A DNA stretch of 64,000 bases, taken from positions 18,407,514 through 18,471,513 of the forward strand of contig NC_056050.1 in NCBI RefSeq assembly GCF_004379255.2. The letters run 5' to 3'. Origin of the DNA: Salvia splendens (Eukaryota > Streptophyta > Magnoliopsida > Lamiales > Lamiaceae). This document shows positions 1 to 10,683 of this stretch, in pieces (position 1 is the first letter of the stretch; each line of letters starts with the position of its first letter). Below the pieces are notes generated by a model. It did no database searches and had not been told where the DNA came from. It saw nothing but the letters and a program-made list of their open reading frames with translations. Both the position numbers and the translations under genes were made by a program.

Positions 1-376
1 TTTTTGGGTATTTGTCTCACAAATTTTTTTGCAATAACGCCAAATATGGTGTTATTCTATTGAAAAACTCAAAAATGGATTTAGGTTTGGTGTATGGTTG
101 CAGAAATTATGTACACCAAAAATGAGTTTTGGTGTATGATCAGAGATGGTCTTACGGAGAAAAATGTTACCAAAAGTAAAAATAGTGGAAGAATCAAAAT
201 AAAAAATATTATCAAAAATAGAAATAATCTATTTTATGATACAGTTAAAATTTGTCAAACAATTTGTATTCAATTTACAAATGTCCAAAACTTAGTGAGA
301 GTAGTTTGAAAAAGTAAAACACCAATATTTGCTTTTGCATCAATTATTGCAAACATGTGTGGAAATGATCAGTGGA
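1..376. other. AT-rich intergenic stretch
   Basis: No coding pattern is recognised. A 71-codon open frame at 94-309 has ordinary AT-rich composition and no family resemblance, so it is not called as a gene. Confidence 0.5.
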
Positions 377-474
377 TGACATCACCTCCATGACGTAACG
401 CTTGCTACATCATAAATTTTGTTTTTACTAAAAATTTATAAATATTTCTGTATCGTTCAATTCAAGCTATATAA
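377..474 (+). promoter_or_regulatory. Promoter: as-1-like TGAC pair plus TATA box
   Basis: TGACATCA (377-384) and TGACGTAA (391-398) form a closely spaced pair of TGAC motifs like the as-1/ocs elements bound by TGA bZIP factors. A TATATAA box lies at 468-474, and the next ATG of a small reading frame is at 583. The spacing fits a transcription start near 500. The motifs are seen in the sequence; activity is inferred. Confidence 0.4.
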
Positions 475-582
475 TCCATTCAGGAAGCCTCCTCTCCTCC
501 TCACCAACCAATCACTTAAATTTGTACTTTCAAAATCCACTATCTTCTATACTAGTAGTATATTGCAGAAGTAGTTTTTTGG

Positions 583-756
583 ATGGATAAGGAAGAAAAA
601 AAAGCAACAAAAAATGGCAACTTCCAACAAAACAGAGGACAGAACAAGATCAAAGGCCAAATTCTTGATGATATTAAAGAAACTCTCAGTTTGATTGTAT
701 CCAGAAAGAGTGAGATGCCTCAAGCCAAGAAAGAAACCAAAGGGCAATTCCACTAG
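583..756 (+). CDS. Small hypothetical protein, 57 aa
   Basis: The frame runs from ATG 583 to TAG 754-756. The product is 57 residues, very hydrophilic, rich in Lys, Gln and Asn, and charged at both ends. A central segment (LDDIKETLSLIVS, about residues 27-39) could be a short amphipathic helix. There is no signal peptide and no membrane segment. I do not recognise the family. Support comes from context: a TATA box about 110 bases upstream, an as-1-like motif upstream of that, and a Harbinger insertion only after the stop codon, as though it landed in a 3' UTR. A second ATG at 614 in another frame gives only 26 residues. It could be a real stress-induced micropeptide gene or chance. Confidence 0.35.
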   Translation: MDKEEKKATKNGNFQQNRGQNKIKGQILDDIKETLSLIVSRKSEMPQAKKETKGQFH

Positions 757-1030
757 CTTAGTTTTATGTTGATTGATTTGTTAGATCATTGTGTTCATAT
801 GAAGGTTAGAGCATCCACAATCGTGCTCTTGCCAGCGGCACGGTTGTGGGCCCGGGCGGTACTATTCATGCCTGCTCTCTGGCAAGAGCACAACACCCAC
901 AACTGTGCTCTTCCGCAAGGACGAGCACAATTAATATAAAATTCAATTACACAAAAACATTTCCATAATATTAAAATTCATTTAAAACCCACAATAAATA
1001 TTACAAATGACAAATAAAATTAAACATTGC

Positions 1031-1118
1031 ATAATTAAAATCCTAAAAATTAAAAATTACATAATTAAAATCCTAAAAATTAAAAATTACATAATTAAAA
1101 TCCTAAAAATTAAAAATG
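1031..1118. repeat. 30-bp AT-rich tandem repeat, about 3 copies
   Basis: Three nearly perfect 30-base units containing ATAATTAAAATCCTAAA lie just downstream of the transposase remnant. The same repeat occurs at 16481-16562 in the sister Harbinger element, so it belongs to the element family. Confidence 0.8.
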
Positions 1119-1121
1119 ACA

Positions 1122-1525
1122 CTACTCGTTGCCGAATTTCGCCCACATGTGGTTGATTAGGTCTTCTTGTAGTTGATTGTGGATTCGAGTATCGCGCATT
1201 GTGTGTCTTGTCTCGATCCTCTGGCCAACCGTCGTATGCTCGCCTCGGCGTAGGGGAGACCTCGCTGTTGAGCTTCCGGCTTCGTCCTCGTCGTAGAAGC
1301 TAGCCGCCCTCGGCCCTTCGTCCGCTATAATCATGTTGTGTAATATAATACACGTGAACATGATGTCGGCGATATTATTCACGTACCACAGCCGAGCCGG
1401 GGCCTTCACAATGTTGAATCGAGCCGGGTATTCGCCGCGACATATGCTTCGTAAGCGGCACGATGTTGTTCGTAGTATTCTTGTTCTTCGCGTTCCGCTT
1501 CCGCCATAATATGGGTGAAATCCAT
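1122..1525 (-). pseudogene. Harbinger transposase, internally deleted
   Basis: The minus-strand ATG at 1525 starts about 30 residues matching the N-terminus of the related transposase at 17859 (MDFT..., then EYYEQ.RAAY.AY). The sequence then jumps straight to the C-terminal DDE_Tnp_4 portion: RLWYVNNIADI, CIILHNMIIADEG and an SSTARSP linker, ending at 1122. The joint lies near 1420, changes frame, and removes the catalytic D, D and E. The internal deletion left both ends of the gene, which is how Harbinger MITEs arise. Confidence 0.8.
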
Positions 1526-2168
1526 TTGAGATTTTGAGTGGGGGATGAATGTGTTGATAGTTTGTATGAGAATTATGAATGAGAGATGAATGAGAGATGA
1601 TTTGATGTGATAAATGGATGATGAATGTGTGTATTTATAGATGATTTTGGGGAAAAAAAAAATAAAAAAAAATCAAAAAAATTCAGAAAAAACGGGAAAA
1701 AAACGGCCATATTTTTGGGATTTGGAAAATATATTTTTTTTATTTTTTAGCATTATTTATAATTAAATACCGATTTTTAAAAAAAAAATAAAAAAAAGTT
1801 TAAACACAACGGCTATGCCGTTGACGAATGGGAGCGCGCCACGTGTGCGTCCGCTGGCACGGACGTGCTCGATACATCGAGCAGCGCCGTGCCAGCGGCG
1901 CGGCTGCAGCGGCGGCGGTCCTGCGCCTTGCCAACGGCGCGGACGGCGATGGCGTCTTTCGCTACCGCTGCGGATGCTCTTAACACCCTATTTGTATTTA
2001 TCGTTGTTGTAAGAAAACAAATTGTTCCATCGAAAGATGCAAATTTCAAATTAATCATTTTGTTCAATCAAATCCTCTGATCACAATTCACAACCACCAC
2101 GTTTTATTTCATAATTATAGCATATATCAACAAAATTTGAAAATCAACAATGTTTTTACTAAAATAAA

Positions 2169-4512
2169 ATGGATATTGACATAAAAAATAAAAACACATT
2201 AGTATATTTTGAAGCAAAAACAGAAGATCAAGATAGCGGATATGAGGTTCCGATTCAAGCAGCCACTACCACTGTCACTACTCCGGCCGCCGCAGCCTGC
2301 GTCAGCGTCAGCGTCGGCCAAGTTTCGCTCAGTGTCCCAGCAGTTCTGTAACTGATCCTTTTACTAATTCAAATTCGATTCAGCTTTCTTAATTTGGTAA
2401 ATCTTTTCTAGTCCTCGTTGCTTGCAGTTCATCATTTGGGGTCGCATTTGATATAGATGGGGTGATACTTCACGGCGCGAATCCAATTGGGAATTCACGG
2501 AGAGCGCTCAGAAAATTTTACAATGACTCCGGTAATTTGGCTTACTAACACGATGCTGTTAATTTCTTTGTTTTCTCTTCAGAATTAGGGTTTCTGGCTT
2601 GCTCTCAAAGAGATACAATTCTGTAAATTAGCTAAAATTGTCATATCATATGCGTTTCTCTGAAGCTGAAATTGTCTGATTGGGGAAAATTAGTCATATC
2701 ATATGCTTGGATTTAACTTCACTAATTGCATCTTGGGGAAATGTAATTAGTTGTGTAGTTTGATTCTGTACCATCATTGGTATATAAATCAATTGCGTGT
2801 ATAACTGATGTTGTATTTCTCTGATGGAGTTTTATTGTCTGTCTAGTTTTGCATCTCCCTTATACACAATACTTGTTTCCTTTTTTCTTGCAGGTTCATT
2901 GAAGATTCCCCTTTTGTTCCTGACAAATGGTAGGTATTCAAAGTCTTCCTACGTTTCATTCTGTGCTTCTATTTGGAACTTAACTGCTTGTCTTTGTGAA
3001 GAGAAACAGGACTCGTTACTTTTGTAGTTATTAGTTATTCATCAATGTAGCTTCGTGAAACTGGCAGAGATATGATTCATAATTTGTTCTACTCGGAGAT
3101 TTGTACATATTTTGACTTTGGGGCATGTTGAATTTCCATTGTTCCTGTTTCGTGGAAAGCCCTAGCAGTAGAAAGCAAGTAAAATATCATCCTCTAATTG
3201 TAGGTGGTGGTATTCCAGAGTCGAGAAGAGCCCTTGAGTTGAGCGATATTCTTGGTGTGAAAATATTACCCTCTCAGGTGTGATTACAAACTGTGAAGGT
3301 TGCCCTGAGCATACAAGTATCTGTTAATGTGATATCTTAAGTACCATGCTCTGGGTATAGGTAGTGCAGGGTCACTCTCCCTTCAGCACTTTGCTAAAAA
3401 GGTATCCAATGTCATCTTTATATTAATTTTTTCCGAAGCATAATTTAGTTTCCTTTTCAAATTCTCAGTACAGTTGTACTCATATACTACAATTTTTCTT
3501 GATGGATTATCCTTCATGGTTCTTTATTACCAAGATAAGGAATAGGAAGTGAGGCTTGAATATTGATCAACTGTTTCCCAGCTCTTTTATTATTTTAATT
3601 ACTTTCTCAAAAATTTTTTGGGTTTTTTAATCGATTTTCATGCGTAGTCACTTTGTGTTGAAACTATTTGAAAGTTTGTACAAGCCAGGGACAAAACTGA
3701 AAGTTCTTTGTTTCAGATATTAGAATGTTACTAAATCTTTTTATAATTGTCATGAGCTTCCAATATTTTTGCTGTCTCCCTTTATAGATATGAAAATGAA
3801 TTCATTGTTGCCACTGGAAAAGGGGAACCTGCTGTTGTGATGTCAGAATATGGTTTTAAGTAAGTTCTAGCTTAGTTACTTTTGGGTTGAAATTGAGTTG
3901 TTCTGGTACATTTATTTGTTCCTAAGCCATATCCCACTTTCAGGAGAGTTGTCTCACTAGATGAGTATGCGTCACACTTCAGTAACATTGATCCTGTGGC
4001 CCAATACAAGCGGTGTACAAATATACAAGCATCAAACTGCTCAAAAAACTCAGAGAAGATAATCCATCATGATTACTCTAAAAATGTTAAGGCTGTGTTC
4101 GTTGTAAGTGATCCTGTCAACTGGGGTAGGGAATAGGGATATACAGGTATCTTCTATATTTAAAATGTAAAAGTCACTAATATCTGCACATTCTCAGAAG
4201 GATCCTTCTTGAGACGAGTAAATGACAACTTTAGGTTCTTTGCGACATATTGACATCTGGAGGCATTCCTGGCCAAAAGAATTGGCATCAACCACCTTTA
4301 TATTTTGCTGCAGATGATCTCCAATACCAGGTTGGCTATAACAGATATGAAGGAAAAATCTGTTAATGTTTAGCTCTGAATTATCTCGTGTTGTAGCAGT
4401 GACCTTTGCAATCTATTGAACAATATGTTGCCAACTTGCCACAGGCTGCATTTCCCTCAGAACGTCTTGGCATGGGTGCCTTCCGGATAGCCCTTGAGAG
4501 TGTCTTCAACAG
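2169..4512 (+). pseudogene. HDHD5/CECR5-like HAD hydrolase, 3'-truncated
   Basis: The exons read as the plant HAD-superfamily protein related to human CECR5/HDHD5. Exons by splice sites: up to 2346, 2428-2531, 2894-2929, 3204-3277, 3361-3401, 3788-3859, 3944-4146, 4235-4330 and 4445-4512. Exon 2 carries the HAD nucleophile motif FDIDGV; exons 3 and 4 carry FLTNGGG; exon 8 reads LCDILTSGG; exon 9 ends ALESVFNR. Two defects are visible. A 7-base direct-repeat insertion near 4129-4137 shifts frame and makes a TAG in exon 7. After exon 9 the remaining C-terminal exons are absent. The N-terminus is uncertain: the 2169 ATG is in frame with exon 2, but a mitochondrial-type leader starting at 2242 lies in another frame. 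A relic or truncated duplicate, not a working gene. Confidence 0.8.
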
Positions 4513-5064
4513 GTACTTGAACATATTCTACAACTCTAATCTTGCTATACTGAATACACCTAAATCCATGGATCTGCAATCAACCAAGTTTAGACGTGAC
4601 TTTGTGTTGAATTGTATAGTCAATTGCGATGGTTTTAGCAGTACTGATAATGATTAAAGTAGTGCGTGAGAAATCTTATAAAAAAAGATACAGATTCTAA
4701 TTGTAATGAAAAAAACAGATAAGAGTAGATCCTAGCTGAATAATAAGTTTTATATAGTGGAGTACTATTACTTTATTTGACTAGCAAGATTCTTAAATAG
4801 AAAAAAAGGAAATAAGTTTTGGATACTGTAATGTATCTAGGTGTAATATCCCTATTTATCCCAATTAACAAAAACAAATCCCTAAAATAATGGAAATCGT
4901 GAAAAAATGAGGAAGGGAATAAAGAAACACACGCATGACCATATAATCCTTCCTGTTCCTCTAATATTGTTTTCGCAGATTAGACAACTTGATCATTGCA
5001 AACAATCACCTCAATTGTTTTAAGAGTTGACACATCTGCAATAACTAAAGGGAGGGATCAAACC
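4513..5064. other. Intergenic, broken end of the HAD pseudogene
   Basis: The start reads as intron sequence (donor at 4513) with no following exon. The rest is AT-rich with no recognised feature. The breakpoint that removed the 3' exons lies somewhere here. Confidence 0.5.
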
Positions 5065-6711
5065 TCGAGTTGTTCTAAACCCATAAGAACGAGTGTCTCA
5101 AGGCGTGGAAAGTGGACTTAAGAGCCAAGTATTTGAGGTTAGGGATATGATTCTCACTTGTTTCCCACTCCCATGTAATGAACCCATGAACGATAGTGAG
5201 CGATTCAAGATGTGGCAACACACCAATTTCAGGCAATATGCCATCCCACTATTCACCTGCCTTCAGCATACGAACGAATCTGGAAAGGTGATTCGATTTG
5301 TCGCTACATGATAACACGTCAACGACTCCAGTTTTTCTAGAACATTTAAATTGCTCAGGCAATACCTGTCATCATCCTTAGGCTTCTCATCATCGTATGT
5401 TAGTTGTAATGTTTTGATATTGCAGATCCTCTTAACCACTTGTTCGCTACACTTGAAATTCATGACTACTCGCAATGTTTGCAAGTTAATCAAAACAATG
5501 TCGTCTTGGCCGTGGGGAAGATCCGGGATATGAAGCCGTTGAGATGCCTAATGTGACGCATGCACCAAATATTAGCTGGTGTAGTGAGCTTCTCACCGTA
5601 TTTCATGTTAATAATTAATGTGTGCAGATTACAAAATAGCCCGATTGAACAATGTAGATCAAACTCTCGTAAATCTGTCCTGAAAGTAAGGAATTGTGCG
5701 TTGTACAAATGATGCATGTTATCTAGGAACTCTTCTTTTGCTGGTTTTCGTGATGCGTTGAATATCCTTAGCAGCCTGAAATGGAGCGGTGGTGGTGGTG
5801 GTGCATCCTCAGAATTCCATATCGAAGAACGCACTTGCACATGTGACACGGACGATAACACGTTTATGGCTTCATCCTTTAATATGGTTTTAGAAATAAC
5901 AATGCGGCGTGGCCAATTTATTATCCATTGAGGATTAGTTTGTCTTGCCACAACAACGTAGAACCTTTCCCTTTCAGCTTCTCTCAAGGACAAATCCCGC
6001 ACCAAGTCATGAATTCTACAGCTTCTTATGTTTCCAGTCTTGCCCAACTTATCAATTAAAAGGAGATTCTACTGATAATAAGTAGCTTCTCCCAAGAATC
6101 TCTTTGCTGTGTCTTCCAAGCTTTCCTCATCCATTGCTTTTATAAATCCTTCAGCAACCCATAGGTTAATAAGTACTGATATGCTTATATCATCATCATC
6201 TTCAGGAAAAACTCCCTTGTAATGGTTTCAGATAAATTGGCAATTGCTTATGGCTCATGTGCAATATTCTCAAGCAGTGTTCATCGTTCTCCTTAGTCAC
6301 TATCGATCTAATGTTTTCTGCGGTGTGTTTCCAAACTTGTCTTGATTTAAATGACCAAGAACTTGTTTTGAGTATCTCTCTAATACTATATTCTTGAGAG
6401 ATAGTAGCCCAAGCGTAGATATCAAAATGCTCCTTAATAAGAGTGTCTTGAAAAAGTGTTCTTGCAAGGGTGGTCTTACCAGAGCCGCCCATTCCTACAA
6501 TGGGAACAATTAGGAGAGAACTGTGACAAGAAGTGAGCTTGTACTTAATCTCGAGCAAGACATCATCAACACCCACCATGCTAATGCTACTCTTGTGTGC
6601 AATGTTAGAAGATAGAGGCTTTGGTTTGCTATGCAACTGATGATGTCGGATAGTGACAGACTCTTTGATTTCCATGGCATCTCTTTCAATCCACGCCATA
6701 TTTTCGATCAC
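5065..6711 (-). pseudogene. CC-NBS-LRR (NLR) resistance-gene relic
   Basis: Read on the minus strand, the order is: linker, P-loop GMGGSGKTTLAR (about 6490), FDIYAWATISQEYSIREIL (RNBS-A region), then a jump to a segment like HCLRILHMSHKQLPIYLKP, FPEDDDISISVLINLWVAEGFIK, the MHD-type IHDLVRDL (about 6000) and leucine-rich repeats to about 5065. It resembles the R1/RPP13-like CNL group of asterids. The coiled-coil N-terminus, kinase-2 and the GLPLA region are missing. There is an in-frame stop near 6070 and frame changes near 6200, 5490 and 5260. In the full family these proteins are cytoplasmic ATP-binding immune receptors; this copy cannot make one. Confidence 0.85.
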
Positions 6712-7024
6712 CTTTTGAACAACTTTGTAAGGCCACTACAAAAAATCACATGCCATGGTGTAACTAAAAATATGTATCTGTGTACTATATGATTAACATA
6801 TTTGTAGTGCGTTATTCAAATGGGTCAAAAAGTGGGGTTAGTTCTATGCGAAGAAAAGTGTTGATCCGCATATATATATGTACGTTTAAAAATCGCTGAC
6901 AACTTTGCCTACACATATAGGTTACCAACATGTAATTAATATTTGGAAATCTATTTTTGAATGATAACATGGTGATTACATGTAAATTGTAACCAGTGGT
7001 AGAGGTAAGATTTTAACAATGGAA
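6712..7024. other. Intergenic, nothing recognised
   Basis: AT-rich sequence between the NLR relic and the hAT relic. No motif or repeat was noticed. Confidence 0.4.
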
Positions 7025-8935
7025 AGAAGGTTAATGAAAGATTTAGAGCTCAAGTTGGGTCAACGGGTAGTTCACACCACAAAACTAGAATTGAATATGA
7101 AAATTTTGTACATCAAAAGTAGAGTGTGACTTATATTGTTAGTAGAGTTAGTTCAAAACAAGAGAAGGAATATAAGATTCGTTTTAGTGAAACTCTTGAT
7201 GTTATTTGATTCCTTTTGAATCAAGGTTTGGCTTTTAGAGGACATAATGAGACATCAACTTCTTCAAATAGGGGCAACTTTCTGGAGTTTTATATTGGTA
7301 TAGTTTAAGGAATGATGAAGCTGATGAAGTTGTATTGGAAAATGCTCCACGAAATAATCAAATGATTGTTCCAGCAATTCAAAAAGAAATGGTTAATGCG
7401 TGTGCAGTTGAAACTACACTTAAATAATGAAGGAACTTGGTGATGAATTATTTTCCATAATGGTTCATGAGTCTCGAGATTGCTCGGTGAATGAGCAAAT
7501 GGCTATTGTTATTAGATACGTGAACAAAAATGTAGAGATAATACAATGATTTTTAGCCTTAGTTCATGTTAAAGAGACTCCATCAATATGCTTGAAAATG
7601 ACAATTGATTTGTATTTTCTAAGTTGGGATTATCTTTGTCAAGATTGAGAAGTCGGGGATATGATGGGGCTTCAAATATGAAGGGTGAATTTAATGGACT
7701 TAAAGCACTTATTTTAACAGAAAATCCATCGGCATGGTATGTCCATTGTTTTGCCCATCAGCTTCCATTGGTATGTGTGGAGTATGTAAGGCAAATCGAT
7801 ATGTTTCTGATTTTTTTGGCGACCTTAGCCCGATTGTTAGAGTATTTGGATCTTCTTGCAAAAGGGCAGATAAACTCCGGCAAAATGAATATGATAGAAT
7901 GGTTGAAAGGATTGAGAAAGGGGAAAACACTTCACATAATGGTCTAAATCAAGAAACTTCTTTGCATAGACCGGTTGACACTCGATGGGGATCTCATTAT
8001 ATTACTCTAACTCGTCTTGCATCTATGTGGCCCTCGATAGTCAAAGTACTTGAAATAGTATTTGAAGATGGGGTTGATCCATAAACAAGTGGAAAATCTA
8101 AATGGTTGCTTCAAAAGATGGAAAATTTTGATTTTGTGTTTCTCATGATGTTGATGAAACGTTAGTTGGGTATGATTGATGCACTATCTTGTGTGCTGCA
8201 ATATAGAGATCAAAATATTTTAAATGCAATAAATTTGATAGTGACAGTAAAAGAGGACTTGCAAGAATTTCGAGAATCTGGATGGGATGATTTCTTGCAA
8301 GATGTGAAAACATTTTACCGGACAAATGAAATTGATGTTCCTAACATGGATGAAATTGTTCCAAGACATATTCGCATAAAGAATGATGGACAAAGTATTA
8401 CAAACTATCATTATTACCATGTTGAAATTTTTTATCATATATTTTTTATAACTAATATTCTTATTTATTTAAACTTTGATATTAAATCCTAACATAGTTT
8501 TTTTTACAATCAGGTTGTTGACTTAATTGGTCAAGAAATGAGGAATCGTTTTTCTGAGTCCACTTACTCAAATGTATGACATGTCTTGATCTAAGAAATC
8601 ATTTCTCCAATTTCAATGTTGAGAAACTTGTTCATCTTGCCACCCTTTATCCGGAAGACTTTACATCCATGGAGCTTAACTTGTTAGCTCAACAACTTCA
8701 AAGTTTCGTGAGTGATGAAAGAAGAGATACACGTTTTTCAGATGTTGAAGATTTGGGAACTCTTTCAAAGAAGATGGTTGAAATGATGAAAGATAAAATT
8801 TTCCAGTTGGTTTATCGATTGATAAAATTGGTCTTACTTTTACCAGTAACGACAACATCTGTTGAAAGAATGTTTTCTACAATAAAATTTGTGAAGTCAG
8901 AGCTGACAAATAAGATGGGAGATGACTGGTTGAAC
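7025..8935 (+). pseudogene. hAT-type transposase (zf-MYM1/TTF family) relic
   Basis: Fragments in shifting frames follow the order of plant TTF-zinc-finger/hAT proteins: a piece reading NQGLAFRGHNE, then NNQMIVPAIQKEMVNACA (about 7350-7410), RSRGYDGASNMKGEFNGLKA and WYVHCFAHQLPLV (7645-7770), PVDTRWGSHY (about 7970-8000), FYRTNEIDVPNMDE (about 8310), and the C-terminal hAT dimerisation stretch LPVTTTSVERMFSTIKFVK (about 8840-8900). At least three frame changes and several stops are present. No terminal repeats or target duplications were found, so the element's borders are lost. The coding remnant ends where the duplicated hairpin unit at 8938 begins. Confidence 0.8.
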
Positions 8936-8937
8936 GA

Positions 8938-9021
8938 CACTGTGGGCGACGCGGACGATGCGTGGACGATAGGGCATCGTCCGCACCATCGTCCACCCAC
9001 TGTGGGCGACGCGGATGATGC
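8938..9021. repeat. 60-bp duplication with internal hairpin (MITE-like)
   Basis: CACTGTGGGCGACGCGGA occurs at 8938-8955 and again at 8998-9015. Between them GCGGACGATGC (8951-8961) faces GCATCGTCCGC (8974-8984), a perfect 11-base inverted repeat. It abuts the end of the hAT coding remnant and is followed by a TATA-like TATTTAAA and an AT-rich stretch to about 9300. It is probably the end of a small non-autonomous transposon, but no partner terminus was identified. Confidence 0.5.
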
Positions 9022-9390
9022 AACGCGTTTTCATTTTTTTTCGAATTTTTGTCTATTTAAACCTCGTTTCTCATTCTATTTTTAATACGAACATTTCTCT
9101 CATCTCTCACTTTCCATACAAATATTTCGATCATGCTTAGCTCATGAACGACATGATTGAAGAAGTTTGAGACCGTAACCACCGTCGTTGAGAATGCGTA
9201 TTTTTTTAATTCGTATTGTAATGTATTAATTTTAAATGAAATGAAGGTTTTTTCCAATTTTTGTAGTTATTTAAATATTCAAATAAAGAAAATGCTTCGG
9301 GCGACCTTTAGGGCGGCTTATATGCACCTCTCTTACATTACCAATTTTGCATTAAATTTAAATCTGTGTCAAACCCAAAGTATATATTTT

Positions 9391-9405
9391 TTTGGGACGG
9401 AGGGA
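9391..9405. mobile_element. Orphan Stowaway terminus
   Basis: GGGACGGAGGGAG followed by TA is the right-end consensus of plant Stowaway (Tc1/mariner) MITEs. No matching left end was found upstream. A second degraded end (GACAGAGGAAG then TA) lies at about 9491-9502, so an older MITE is decayed here. Confidence 0.6.
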
Positions 9406-9520
9406 GTACTATATAAAAGTGAAACTCTTATTCTATTAACTTTTTCAATTCACTTTTTATATTTCTTAAAACTCGTGCCGAGTTATATGAGACAGAGGAA
9501 GTAATAAATAAAGTAATATA

Positions 9521-10008
9521 CTCCCTCCGTCCCACAATAGGAGCCACTCTTATTGTGGGCACGAGTTTTATGAAATGTAAATAATAGTGGATTGGAAAAG
9601 TTAGTGGATTATGAGACCCACTTTTTTATACTTTCTCCGTCCCCAAAGAGTATGAACTTTGAGTTCGGCACGAGTTTTAATAAATAAGGGAAAAGTAAGA
9701 GAGAGAGGGTAGTGGAAATAATGTTAGTGGAGAATGGAGTCCATATTATTATAATGATATAAGTTGTTAATGGTAATGATATAAGTTGTAAAGAAAATGA
9801 TGTGTAGGGGTAGTATATTGTTTGACTTTTTCCAATTTAGAAAGTTCATACTCTTTAGGGACGGATGAATAAAGAAATAATTCATACTCTTTGGGGACGG
9901 AGAGAGTATTGGTTTTATAATAAAATGCGAGTGAAGTGAGTTAGTGGAATGTGATACTTACTTACCATTTATGGACAAAATGTGACTCTTATTGTGAGAT
10001 GGATGGAG
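9521..10008. mobile_element. Stowaway MITE (outer copy)
   Basis: The left terminus CTCCCTCCGTCCCAC starts after TA at 9519-9520. The right terminus ends in GAGATGGATGGAG before TA at 10009-10010. There is no coding capacity. The element is enlarged by a second Stowaway inserted at 9631-9906. Confidence 0.8.
9631..9906. mobile_element. Stowaway MITE nested inside another
   Basis: CTTTCTCCGTCCCCAAAGAG at the left and GGGGACGGAGAGAG at the right form terminal inverted repeats, flanked by TA at 9629-9630 and 9907-9908. It lies wholly inside the outer Stowaway, so it inserted later. Confidence 0.8.
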
Positions 10009-10107
10009 TAATATTTTATATCATTCTATAATCATCCAACAAGTACTAATTTTTTTTATTTCAAATGTAATTATTTTTAATTTATAGACATTTAATAAAA
10101 AAAATTA

Positions 10108-10340
10108 CTCCCTCCGTCCCAGGATAAGATTGTACGGGTTTTAAAAAATGTAAAGAAAAGTGGGTTGAATAAGTTAGTTGAATATGAGTTTCACTAATAT
10201 ATATTAGTTTTATAATAAAATGTGAGTGAAATAAGTTGGTAGAATGTGGGGCCTACTTAATATTTATGCTAAAAGCGAAATAGGACTCTTATTGTGAGAC
10301 TGACCGAAATAGCAAAATAAGACTCTTATTGCCGAGGGCG
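10108..10340. mobile_element. Stowaway MITE, decayed right end
   Basis: CTCCCTCCGTCCCAGG starts after TA at 10106-10107. The right end is degraded (CCGAGGGCG then TA at 10341-10342). The internal sequence resembles the other Stowaway copies just upstream. Confidence 0.7.
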
Positions 10341-10683
10341 TAAAATACATGAAAATTTTATGAGAAATATATTAAGAAATTTAAAGATGCAAGTTAAATA
10401 GAAGCTGCACCACGGTCCATGAGTCGCATCGCCTCTCCACTGGCCTTTAACACGCTTTTATGCATTACCTGCATTATCAGTGTGTATTTATTTCCACGAT
10501 TAGCAATCAATAGTGAAATTCACCGAACTTGAATAGAAAATTTGATAATTTGGGAAAACAAACACTCTTATCTTCACCACTTAACTCCAAATTCTGCAAA
10601 ATCGAAACCGAAGAAGCTTGAAGAATAGCGAGGTCCTTCAATTTTTGAGCTGAGCACGACGGGGCCCAAGAATTGGGGGAGAA
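10341..10683 (+). promoter_or_regulatory. TON1 upstream region and 5' leader
   Basis: This is the 343-base interval between the last Stowaway MITE and the TON1 start codon. It must hold at least the proximal promoter and 5' UTR. No sharp TATA box is obvious, which is common for constitutive cytoskeletal genes. MITEs reach within about 350 bases of the start codon. Confidence 0.4.

Larger units (their letters stand above)
809..1979 (-). mobile_element. PIF/Harbinger deletion derivative, TSD TTA
   Basis: Terminal inverted repeats GAGCATCC (809-816) and GGATGCTC (1972-1979) are flanked by the 3-base duplication TTA (806-808 and 1980-1982), which is the PIF/Harbinger hallmark. Both ends have a GC-rich subterminal stretch repeating GTGCTC and CCAGCGGC motifs. 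Inside lies only the first and last part of a transposase on the minus strand. This is a non-autonomous relative of the element at 16253-18265. Confidence 0.85.

Noticed and set aside
94..309. 71-codon open frame
   Set aside because: AT-rich, no family signature, no promoter in front of it.
2169..4512. Functional HAD hydrolase gene
   Set aside because: Frameshift in exon 7 and no C-terminal exons in the following DNA.
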